A DNA stretch of 5,179 nt, taken from the NCBI GenBank assembly GCA_023480605.1, contig JAMCWS010000174.1, positions 1 through 5,179 of the forward strand, in the 5' to 3' direction. Origin of the DNA: a bacterium. GTDB lineage: Bacteria > Sumerlaeota > Sumerlaeia > MVZB01. This document shows, piece by piece, positions 1-5,179 of this stretch. The notes under the pieces are model-generated. The model searched no databases. It saw only the letters and a program-made list of their open reading frames with translations, and was not told where the DNA came from. How positions within the stretch are numbered: the first letter of the stretch is position 1; the number at the start of each line of letters is the position of its first letter. A program made the position numbers and the translations under genes.

Positions 1-1012
1 TAGGCGAGTTGTCCTGCAGGGCGTGGGTGGGCGAGAAGCAATAGCCGCCGCCGGGCATCATGATCGCCAGCGTGGCGCGGCAGTAATCCACCACGTCCTG
101 CACCGAGCCGAACGCCACCGGGCCGGCCGTGCTGATGCAGCCGTGGAAGGCAAGGCGCCCGCCGAAGGTCTGCTTCAGATACCGGGGCGACATGTTGACG
201 GCCTCGGGCTGGAGGGTGTCGACGGCGTCGATCCCCATCTCGATGAAGTCCTCGTAGGCCCAGCTCGACGAGCCGCAGGTGTGGATCATCACCTTGGCGC
301 CGTAAGCCTTGCCCAGGTCGACCAGTTTCTGGTAGCGCGGGCGGACGTGGCGCTTGAAGATGTCCATCGAGATCATCGGGCGGTCCTGCGTGCCCAGGTC
401 CTCGCCCAGCCAGAGGATGTCGATGCCGCCCTTGGCCGCCTCCAGCGTGCGCCGGGCGACCTCGGTCTGGAGGGCGAAGCGGCGGTCGGCCAGCAGCAGC
501 CCGGGCGGGTTGTCGGTCAGCAGGTCCATGAGGGTCTGTTCCATGCCGCGCAGCATGCCGTTGCCGTTGATCAGGTCGCCGTAGCAGTTGAGGCAGACGG
601 CGTATTCGCCCAGCAGGCGGCAGTGGTCGGCGACCTTCGAGTAGTCGTAGGCGTCGGGGTTGGGCATCGGCCAGCGGGCGACGGTATCTTCGTCGGCGTC
701 GCGCAGCGGGAAGTCGCAGAAGTCCCAGTAGCCGCCGCTGCCGTGTTCGATCCAGCGGCGATGGATGCCCATGTTGTCGACCTTGACGCCGCGCTCCGGG
801 ATGTCCGCGTGGAGGCGCGGGCCGGCATAGGCGGCGCCGACGTGGCGGACGTCCACACCCAGGGCCCGCAGCAGCCCCTGGCCGTCCTCGGGCTTGAGAC
901 CGAAATGCTCCTTGAGGCGCCGGTCGATGCCGGGATTGGCCATGTAATCCACCGGCACCCGGTCGGCGGGCTGATACGAGAGGGTGGCGAGAACGCGTTC
1001 TTTGGAGTTCAT
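1..1012 (-). CDS. URO-D superfamily protein (uroporphyrinogen decarboxylase / corrinoid methyltransferase-like), C-terminus cut by window edge
   Basis: 337 residues are visible and the gene runs off the left edge; family members are usually about 340-370 residues, so only a short C-terminal tail should be missing. The opening (MNSKERVLATLSYQPADRVPVDY) is the typical start of this superfamily. Later landmarks are GEDLGTQ (203-209), HTCGS (244-248), QPE (268-270), GCIST (291-295) and GGGYCFSPTHALQ near the cut. Some members decarboxylate uroporphyrinogen III in haem synthesis; many in this sequence style are instead zinc-dependent methyl transfer proteins or have no known role. The H244-x-C246 pair resembles the zinc ligands of MtaA/MtbA-type methyltransferases, so I do not call it hemE. 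The ATG is preceded by AGGTGA, which matches the extended anti-Shine-Dalgarno sequence. A 167-nt spacer with two repeats separates it from the isomerase upstream, so it may have its own promoter. The fold is well supported; the substrate is unknown. Confidence 0.85.
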   Translation of the reverse strand, partial: MNSKERVLATLSYQPADRVPVDYMANPGIDRRLKEHFGLKPEDGQGLLRALGVDVRHVGAAYAGPRLHADIPERGVKVDNMGIHRRWIEHGSGGYWDFCDFPLRDADEDTVARWPMPNPDAYDYSKVADHCRLLGEYAVCLNCYGDLINGNGMLRGMEQTLMDLLTDNPPGLLLADRRFALQTEVARRTLEAAKGGIDILWLGEDLGTQDRPMISMDIFKRHVRPRYQKLVDLGKAYGAKVMIHTCGSSSWAYEDFIEMGIDAVDTLQPEAVNMSPRYLKQTFGGRLAFHGCISTAGPVAFGSVQDVVDYCRATLAIMMPGGGYCFSPTHALQDNSP

Positions 1013-1053
1013 GGTCACCTATTATGGAATCGGACTACATGAATTAAATGGCG

Positions 1054-1124
1054 ACTCTCCGTGTCCTCTGTGCCTCCGTGGTTAAAAAAATATAAACCAC
1101 AGAGACACAGAGGACACAGAGAAT
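1054..1124. repeat. Long imperfect inverted repeat (30-nt arms, 11-nt A/T loop)
   Basis: Arms 1054-1083 and 1095-1124 pair at 26 of 30 positions around the loop 1084-1094. The four mismatches (at 1055, 1060, 1073 and 1077) are all C opposite A on the + strand, which become G-U pairs in RNA copied leftward. The right arm also carries three direct copies of CACAGAG (starting 1098, 1106 and 1115). It lies between the isomerase stop and the URO-D start, so a leftward transcript would contain a continuous 30-pair hairpin. From memory, similar CACAGAG-rich elements occur between genes in many environmental bacteria; I cannot name a family. It could be a transcript-end structure, an mRNA stabiliser or a small mobile repeat. 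Confidence 0.85.
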
Positions 1125-1150
1125 GACGATACGGGCCTTCGGCCGCGAGT

Positions 1151-1178
1151 CTCCAGCCTCCAGCCTCCTGCCTCATCC
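1151..1178. repeat. Short tandem repeat, 7-bp unit CTCCAGC, four degenerate copies
   Basis: Consecutive units are CTCCAGC, CTCCAGC, CTCCTGC and CTCATCC, followed by a partial CTCAC that runs into the isomerase stop codon (1180-1182). On the gene-sense strand it is a GGCTGGAG-type run immediately after the isomerase. It is non-coding on the evidence here. Function is unknown; together with the inverted repeat at 1054-1124 it fills most of the isomerase/URO-D spacer. Confidence 0.7.
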
Positions 1179-1179
1179 C

Positions 1180-2175
<996 letters not shown>

Positions 2176-2206
2176 GGTTTTTTCTCCTTATTGGTGGTCA
2201 GCATAA

Positions 2207-2404
2207 TCAGTTCTTCTTGCCAGCTGGGTGGTTGGCGGCATACTCGCGGACCGCATGCCGCACAACAGCGCTGGCGCTTCGGTCCTCGGCGCGTGCGATC
2301 TCAACGATCAGCGCCCAATCCGAGTCCGGCAGATACAGCGTCCGGTGGGGGACGAGCGCACGCCGCGCGGCCGCACGCGGTGTGTCGGTGTCAGTGCGTT
2401 GCAT
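2207..2404 (-). CDS. Small ribbon-helix-helix (CopG/MetJ/Arc-like) DNA-binding protein, possible antitoxin
   Basis: A 65-residue protein. After a basic N-terminal stretch (PRAAARRALVPH, 9-20) comes a short strand RTLYLP (21-26), then a helix around 28-40 and a second helix around 43-57 (RSASAVVRHAVREYAANH region). This is the layout of ribbon-helix-helix dimers, which insert the paired strand into the DNA major groove. Such proteins are repressors or the DNA-binding antitoxins of type II toxin-antitoxin pairs. GGAGG (2411-2415) lies 6 nt before the ATG, inside the end of the NYN gene, and the two genes overlap by 14 bp in different frames, so they are almost certainly co-transcribed and probably translationally coupled. 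It lies 31 nt upstream of the isomerase, so it might instead regulate that gene. Its GC content resembles the sugar genes more than the NYN gene. The fold is probable; the antitoxin role is inferred from context. Confidence 0.75.
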   Translation of the reverse strand: MQRTDTDTPRAAARRALVPHRTLYLPDSDWALIVEIARAEDRSASAVVRHAVREYAANHPAGKKN

Positions 2405-3107
2405 GGGAATCCTCCGTCTTTACATTTGTTTTCAGGTTGATTGGTTGCTTCCACTGTTCTGGTCGCTCGAGTACGAATCCATCCAACTTCCTGACCTGGT
2501 CCGGAAACTGGCTTTTCGTCAACTGGGCTCGGCCGATTACAAGATGGGCATGGGCAATCGATTTGAGTCGCGCTGATCGTCGTGCCGGGGGGAAAGCGAC
2601 CACGACGCGTTTAGTCAGGTATCCGCGTCGAATTGCCTGGACGGGCCCGAACAGATCGCTGTCGGCAGAGACCAGGAAAGCCGTGTCGAAAAGGTCGTTT
2701 TGAGCATCTTGGAGCATTTGTACTGCGATATTTACGTCTGTCATTTTCTCTTCGTGTATTGTCCATCGGTATCCGCAGTTGCGGCAGGTGACAGACTTTT
2801 CCAGATAGTGTCCGTATATGAGCTCCATGTCCGGCAGAGTGGCAAGCGCCTCCAAGAAGGCCTTCTGCCTCACTGGTTTGTCAGGATCTGAAGGCGTCGC
2901 ACTGACGCGGGTCGTAAAGTATTTCACGGCCGAAAGGAATTGGTTGGGCTTCTGGAGTCGAAGGATAAGTTCGCGCAGATTCAGCCAGTACAGGTGCTTC
3001 CATCCCTTTTCACGTAGCCCGTAGTAAAGGTTGAAACCGTCAATATACACAACAACACGTTCCGGATCTTTCGTTCCGGCTGTTGGAGATGGGGATAATT
3101 TCAGCAT
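2391..3107 (-). CDS. NYN-domain (LabA/DUF88, PIN-like) putative ribonuclease
   Basis: A 238-residue protein from the ATG at 3107. The NYN core is clear: YIDGFNLYYGLR (21-32, acidic D23), EKMTDVNIAVQML (120-132, D124) and FLVSADSDL (144-152, D149 and D151). These aspartates match the acidic metal-binding set of PIN-like nucleases, so a magnesium-dependent RNase activity is expected but not shown. C108-x-x-C111 (CRNCG) may form half of a metal-binding knuckle. The C-terminal stretches FPPARRS (172-178), SQFPDQV (199-205) and DGFVLERPEQW (209-219) are, from memory, shared by a widespread DUF88 subfamily. A TTG at 3173 would add 22 residues with no ribosome site; the ATG has GAGG at 3112-3115 and sits close before the domain, so I prefer it. 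It overlaps the RHH gene by 14 bp. GC is near 52%, well below its neighbours, which suggests transfer. It may be a toxin or phage-defence nuclease. Confidence 0.87.
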   Translation of the reverse strand: MLKLSPSPTAGTKDPERVVVYIDGFNLYYGLREKGWKHLYWLNLRELILRLQKPNQFLSAVKYFTTRVSATPSDPDKPVRQKAFLEALATLPDMELIYGHYLEKSVTCRNCGYRWTIHEEKMTDVNIAVQMLQDAQNDLFDTAFLVSADSDLFGPVQAIRRGYLTKRVVVAFPPARRSARLKSIAHAHLVIGRAQLTKSQFPDQVRKLDGFVLERPEQWKQPINLKTNVKTEDSHATH

Positions 3108-3111
3108 ACTG

Positions 3112-3115
3112 CCTC
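3112..3115 (-). promoter_or_regulatory. Ribosome binding site deciding the NYN gene start
   Basis: GAGG lies 4 nt upstream of the ATG at 3107 on the minus strand. It is short and slightly close, but the alternative TTG start at 3173 has no purine-rich site at all. Because the AT-rich tract before the ATG also holds a + strand promoter, the shorter start fits better. Confidence 0.5.
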
Positions 3116-3139
3116 GAGAAAAAAGATTAATGAAATTCC

Positions 3140-3168
3140 TTGACAGAAAAGCTCTTTCCGCCGATACT
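3140..3168 (+). promoter_or_regulatory. Predicted sigma-70-type promoter on the + strand
   Basis: TTGACA (3140-3145) is a perfect -35 box. A 17-nt spacer leads to GATACT (3163-3168), which matches the -10 consensus at four of six positions. The preceding tract 3117-3137 is strongly A/T-rich, like an UP element, and the 60-base line 3121-3180 has only about 33% GC. Transcription would start near 3176 and proceed away from the NYN gene. No + strand protein gene follows; instead two hairpins and a terminator do, which suggests a small RNA gene. Sigma-70 consensus rules are assumed to apply in this organism. Confidence 0.5.
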
Positions 3169-3186
3169 GACAATTGAATTGCCCCA

Positions 3187-3205
3187 CCGGCGATAGTCTC
3201 GCCGG
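3187..3205. repeat. Perfect 7-bp hairpin
   Basis: CCGGCGA (3187-3193) and TCGCCGG (3199-3205) flank the loop TAGTC. It would be the first stem of the candidate + strand RNA. In a leftward transcript running past the dehydrogenase it would form equally well after the terminator-like stem. Confidence 0.75.
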
Positions 3206-3209
3206 CCCG

Positions 3210-3238
3210 ACGCTCCCCGAAAGGGGAGCGTTTCTTTT
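3210..3238 (+). terminator. Intrinsic (rho-independent) terminator, + orientation
   Basis: ACGCTCCCC (3210-3218) pairs perfectly with GGGGAGCGT (3223-3231) around the stable tetraloop GAAA, followed directly by TTCTTTT (3232-3238). The T-tract is on the + strand only. For the leftward dehydrogenase transcript the same stem lacks a T-tract on its far side, so it would be at best a weak terminator there. The only upstream + strand signal is the promoter at 3140-3168. Confidence 0.7.
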
Positions 3239-3253
3239 ACGCTCCCCCGAAAG
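3239..3253. repeat. Extra copy of the terminator 5' arm
   Basis: ACGCTCCCCCGAAAG repeats ACGCTCCCCGAAAG at 3210-3223 with one added C. Its first nine bases (3239-3247) can also pair with GGGGAGCGT (3223-3231) around a 7-nt loop, so two mutually exclusive 9-bp stems are possible. It sits 9 nt beyond the dehydrogenase stop codon, so a leftward transcript reads this copy first. Confidence 0.7.
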
Positions 3254-3262
3254 ATATCTCGC

Positions 3263-4450
3263 CTACGCCAGCGTCTTCATCTTCACCCACGCATTCTCCT
3301 TCTGGTTGCTTTCGACCGCCGCGGTCACAAACGCGATCCCCATCCAACCGTCCTCGATCGTGGCGTATTTCGAGCCGTCGCACTCGAACGGCTTGCCGTC
3401 GTTATAAGCGCGCACGTCCTTCTCGAAATAGCGGTGCAGGCGCGCGAAGGCGTCGTGGAACGCCTCGGGGTGGCCCGAGGGGATGGTCGGCTCTTTCAGA
3501 AGCCACTCGGGCACGTCGCCCAGGAAACCGTCGTTGGCCGCCACCGCCGAGCGCCAGTAGACCCGGTCGGGCTGGCCGGGCAGCATAATGGTCACCTGCT
3601 CTGGTTCCTCCTGCCGCCAGACGAGCGTGCCCTTGGTGCCGTTCACCTCGATGCCCAGGTCATTCTTGTGGCCGATGGCGATCTGCGAGGCGCGCACCAA
3701 GGCCCGCCCGCCGTTGTTCAGCTTGACGTGCACCGTGAAATGGTCGTCGAGCTGGCGGCCGGCGACGAAGCGCTCGAGGTGGCCCATCAGTTCGGTCACT
3801 TCCAGCCCGGTGACGAAGCGCAGTTGCATGAGAGCGTGGGTGCCGATGTCGCCACCGCAGTTGGAGAGGCCGGCGCGCTTGGGGTCGACGCGCCACTCGG
3901 CCTGCTGCACGCCCTGGTCTTCGGTGCGCTGGGCCAGCCAGCCCTGAATGTAATAGGCGTCGACCCAGCGAACCTCGCCCAGCAGGCCGCTGCGGACGAT
4001 GAAGCGCGAGAAGAGCGACGACCAGTGGCCCAGGTAGGTGTGCGCCACCCCGAAGGGGATCTTCTTGGCCTTGACGGCGTGGACGAGTTGGGTCGCCTGA
4101 TCGAGGCTCACCGTCACCGGCTTCTCGAGATCGGAAGAGATGCCGGCCTGGATGCATTTCATCGCCGGGTCGAAATGCAGATGGTTGGGCGTCACGATCA
4201 GGGCGTAATCGATCCGCTCGCCGAGGGGCTTTTTGGCCTCGGCGGCGATCATTTCGTCGTAACTGCGGTAGCCCTTGATGGGATACGGCCAGTCGGCCGC
4301 CATTTGGAGGGCCTTGTCCGGATCGGGATAAAGCGCGGCGCAGGTGACGCGGCGCGTGCCGTCGAAATGGATTGCCTTCTGGTGGGGATGCACGATGAAC
4401 GCGCCGCCGCCGCCGCCGATGAGGCCGACATTCAAGGGTCGATTCGACAT
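3263..4450 (-). CDS. Gfo/Idh/MocA family NAD(P)-dependent oxidoreductase
   Basis: A complete protein of 395 residues, normal for the family. The N-terminal Rossmann fold has NVGLIGGGGGAF (7-18) for dinucleotide binding. The family EKP motif is at 109-111, with K110 the expected catalytic lysine, and GGDIGTH (199-205) supplies D201 and H205 of the usual active-site triad. Members oxidise or reduce a sugar, inositol or sugar derivative at a ring hydroxyl, generally in the cytoplasm with NAD(H) or NADP(H); the substrate cannot be assigned. It shows no signal peptide. The ATG at 4450 is chosen over a GTG at 4459 because the GTG lies inside the ribosome site. It is probably first in a leftward gene set, but a 155-nt gap with hairpins separates it from the NYN gene, so shared transcription beyond it is uncertain. 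The isomerase further left is a likely pathway partner. Confidence 0.92.
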   Translation of the reverse strand: MSNRPLNVGLIGGGGGAFIVHPHQKAIHFDGTRRVTCAALYPDPDKALQMAADWPYPIKGYRSYDEMIAAEAKKPLGERIDYALIVTPNHLHFDPAMKCIQAGISSDLEKPVTVSLDQATQLVHAVKAKKIPFGVAHTYLGHWSSLFSRFIVRSGLLGEVRWVDAYYIQGWLAQRTEDQGVQQAEWRVDPKRAGLSNCGGDIGTHALMQLRFVTGLEVTELMGHLERFVAGRQLDDHFTVHVKLNNGGRALVRASQIAIGHKNDLGIEVNGTKGTLVWRQEEPEQVTIMLPGQPDRVYWRSAVAANDGFLGDVPEWLLKEPTIPSGHPEAFHDAFARLHRYFEKDVRAYNDGKPFECDGSKYATIEDGWMGIAFVTAAVESNQKENAWVKMKTLA

Positions 4451-4455
4451 GGTTC

Positions 4456-4462
4456 TCACCTC
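4456..4462 (-). promoter_or_regulatory. Strong ribosome binding site fixing the oxidoreductase start
   Basis: GAGGTGA on the minus strand, 5 nt before the ATG at 4450, matches seven bases of the extended anti-Shine-Dalgarno complement. An upstream in-frame GTG (4457-4459) is part of this site and so is unlikely to be the start. Confidence 0.75.
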
Positions 4463-4595
4463 TCGCTCGGTATGGATAAGTCAGAACGAATGCGTGGACT
4501 GACGCTGACTCCAAGGAATCCTAGTTGAGAATGAATAAACGCCATAGTCAAGCGCAAAGCGGCGGCCCGGCAACGCACGCCATAAGCGATTCCCG

Positions 4596-4652
4596 CCCAA
4601 GCCTTTTTTGATTGCGAATTTCATTAAGATGCTTATCTTATGGAGGCTTGGG
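4596..4652. repeat. Nested inverted repeats
   Basis: Outer arms CCCAAGCCT (4596-4604) and AGGCTTGGG (4644-4652) pair perfectly over 9 bp. Inside them TAAGAT-GCTT-ATCTTA (4625-4640) forms a second, A/T-rich inverted repeat. The inner repeat looks like an operator half-site pair and overlaps a weak + strand promoter candidate. The whole 57-bp unit could be a regulatory RNA fold, an operator region or a remnant of a small mobile element. Confidence 0.7.
4612..4639 (+). promoter_or_regulatory. Weak promoter candidate upstream of the nagB-like gene
   Basis: TTGCGA (4612-4617), a 16-nt spacer and TATCTT (4634-4639) give four of six matches in each box. The -10 lies within the inner inverted repeat (4625-4640), so a protein bound there could block it. 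It would leave a leader of about 310 nt before the nagB-like gene, which is long, so another promoter nearer the gene is possible. Confidence 0.22.
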
Positions 4653-4736
4653 TTGGTGAAATGGGATCATGAAGAGCCCGTGGGCCGCTGCCCGCACGGC
4701 CTGGCGGCGGCACGTCCGGCCCGGTGTGCGCCCGCG

Positions 4737-4752
4737 TCGCCGGAGCCGGCGA
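4737..4752. repeat. Short palindrome, 7-bp arms with 2-bp spacer
   Basis: TCGCCGG (4737-4743) and CCGGCGA (4746-4752) flank AG. A further CCGGCGA follows at 4759-4765. The same 7-base arms, in the opposite order, make the hairpin at 3187-3205. It could be an operator, but in DNA this GC-rich it may be chance. Confidence 0.5.
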
Positions 4753-4959
4753 ACCCATCCGGCGAATCGGTTCAACAACGCAAACGCGAAACCTTATCGC
4801 GTCATGTCGTTTCCGGCCGATGGGAGAGCCGATCGCGAGCGATAACATGATCGCGATTTCGAATACGATCACGATCACAACGGAGGGCCGAGTCATCCGT
4901 TATACAGGCGTGTGCCGAAGCACTCGCTTCAACGTAAGGCCGGATTGGCTGGAGACGCC

Positions 4960-5179
4960 ATGCGAACCGAACGTATACCCGTAAAAATTTTTCGCAATGA
5001 CCGCGAAGCCTGCCGCGCCGTGGCCCGGCGCATCGCCGCCCTGACGCGCGCCTGCGCCGCCGAGGGCCGCCCGCTGGTGGTGGGACTGGCCACCGGCCAC
5101 ACGCCCATTAACGTCTATCGCGAACTGATCCGCCTGCATCAGGCCGAAGGGTTGGATCTTTCGGGGCTGATCACCTTCA
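4960..5179 (+). CDS. nagB: Glucosamine-6-phosphate deaminase/isomerase (NagB-like), N-terminal part, cut by window edge
   Basis: 73 residues are visible and the frame is open to the right edge. The sequence VGLATGHTPINVYRELIRLHQAEGLDLSGLITF (41-73) matches the N-terminal nucleotide-binding-like part of the NagB family, where a G-x-x-T-G-S/x-T-P loop holds the sugar phosphate. NagB converts glucosamine-6-phosphate to fructose-6-phosphate and ammonia in amino-sugar breakdown. The residue after TG is H47, where classical NagB has serine, so this may be a divergent NagB-like protein, perhaps one of the longer forms fused to a PIG-L-type deacetylase; the rest of the gene lies outside the window. 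The ATG follows GGAG (4951-4954) by 5 nt, which fixes the start. It is divergent from the oxidoreductase. Confidence 0.85.
   Translation, partial: MRTERIPVKIFRNDREACRAVARRIAALTRACAAEGRPLVVGLATGHTPINVYRELIRLHQAEGLDLSGLITF

Larger units (their letters stand above)
3176..3238 (+). ncRNA. Candidate small RNA of about 63 nt, two hairpins, divergent from the NYN gene
   Basis: The interval is bounded by a good + strand promoter (3140-3168) and an intrinsic terminator (3210-3238). The predicted RNA has a short leader, a first hairpin (arms CCGGCGA 3187-3193 and TCGCCGG 3199-3205, 5-nt loop) and the terminator hairpin with a GAAA loop. Neither flanking protein gene is on this strand: the dehydrogenase ends at 3263 and the NYN gene starts at 3107, both leftward, so this transcript diverges from NYN and converges on the dehydrogenase end. 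It matches no RNA family I recognise. Possible roles are an antisense or trans-acting regulator, an RNA partner of the nuclease, or simply a blocker of convergent transcription. The 5' end is approximate. Confidence 0.4.
4463..4950. other. Divergent intergenic region between the oxidoreductase and nagB-like genes
   Basis: About 490 bases with no convincing protein gene. The left part (4463-4660) is A/T-richer and holds the nested inverted repeat at 4596-4652. It also has a weak leftward promoter candidate (TTGACT on the minus strand at 4551-4546, 17 nt before a poor -10) that could serve the oxidoreductase. The middle part (about 4680-4760) is very GC-rich with small hairpins, including the palindrome at 4737-4752. 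The right part (4820-4880) has repeated GATCGCGA/GATCACGA-like words. Short open frames here have arginine-rich or low-complexity translations. The region must contain the control signals of both divergent genes, but none is certain. Confidence 0.6.

Noticed and set aside
1054..1124. CRISPR array or transposon end
   Set aside because: It is a single inverted repeat with short internal 8-9-bp periodicity, without spacers, a transposase gene or target duplications.
3108..3173. TTG start extending the NYN protein by 22 residues
   Set aside because: No ribosome site precedes it, and the extension would be encoded by the A/T-rich promoter-like tract.
3174..3407. + strand open frame starting with TTG just after the predicted promoter
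   Set aside because: It has no ribosome site, crosses the intrinsic terminator at 3210-3238, and then lies antisense to the oxidoreductase end. The terminator makes a small RNA more likely than a protein.
4669..4845. 58-codon + strand frame after a GGAGG (4642-4646)
   Set aside because: The GGAGG is over 20 nt from this ATG; the nearer ATG at 4661 stops after three codons. The product is arginine-rich with no recognisable fold, as expected from non-coding GC-rich DNA.
4633..4896. Minus strand frame whose N-terminus looks like a membrane helix
   Set aside because: The hydrophobic stretch comes from repetitive GATCG/CGATC words, there is no ribosome site before the ATG at 4896, and the rest is low-complexity. 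I kept it out but it is the least certain rejection.

Overview
The window looks like chromosomal DNA of a GC-rich (mostly about 62-70% by line) environmental bacterium. The mix of a URO-D-superfamily protein, a sugar-phosphate-isomerase-like TIM barrel, a Gfo/Idh/MocA oxidoreductase and a NagB-type deaminase suggests the Planctomycetota/Lentisphaerota side of the PVC group, or a similar glycan-degrading lineage. That placement is inferred from gene content only; there is no rRNA or other phylogenetic marker here.

Layout. Five genes run leftward. From right to left they are: a Gfo/Idh/MocA dehydrogenase (3263-4450), a NYN-domain nuclease-like protein (2391-3107), a small ribbon-helix-helix (RHH) protein overlapping its end (2207-2404), a TIM-barrel isomerase/epimerase (1180-2175), and a URO-D/methyltransferase-like protein cut by the left edge (1-1012). 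A sixth gene, the start of a nagB-like glucosamine-6-phosphate deaminase, runs rightward off the right edge (from 4960). A spacer of about 500 bases separates it from the divergent dehydrogenase; I see no convincing gene in that spacer, but it holds nested inverted repeats.

The isomerase, dehydrogenase and deaminase fit carbohydrate or amino-sugar breakdown. The NYN gene looks like an insertion between them: its GC is near 52% by hand count, and it forms an overlapping pair with the RHH gene. The RHH gene sits only 31 nt before the isomerase and could be co-transcribed with it.

The most interesting non-coding signal is just upstream of the NYN gene. On the opposite (+) strand there is a perfect -35 TTGACA, a 17-nt spacer and a -10 GATACT. 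About 8 nt later begin two perfect hairpins, the second being a textbook intrinsic terminator with a GAAA loop and a T-tract. No + strand protein gene explains them. They predict a small RNA of about 63 nt, divergent from the NYN-RHH pair. A second signal is a 30-bp-arm inverted repeat (1054-1124) between the isomerase and URO-D genes. All four of its internal mismatches become G-U pairs in leftward RNA, which suggests it is maintained as a transcript structure.
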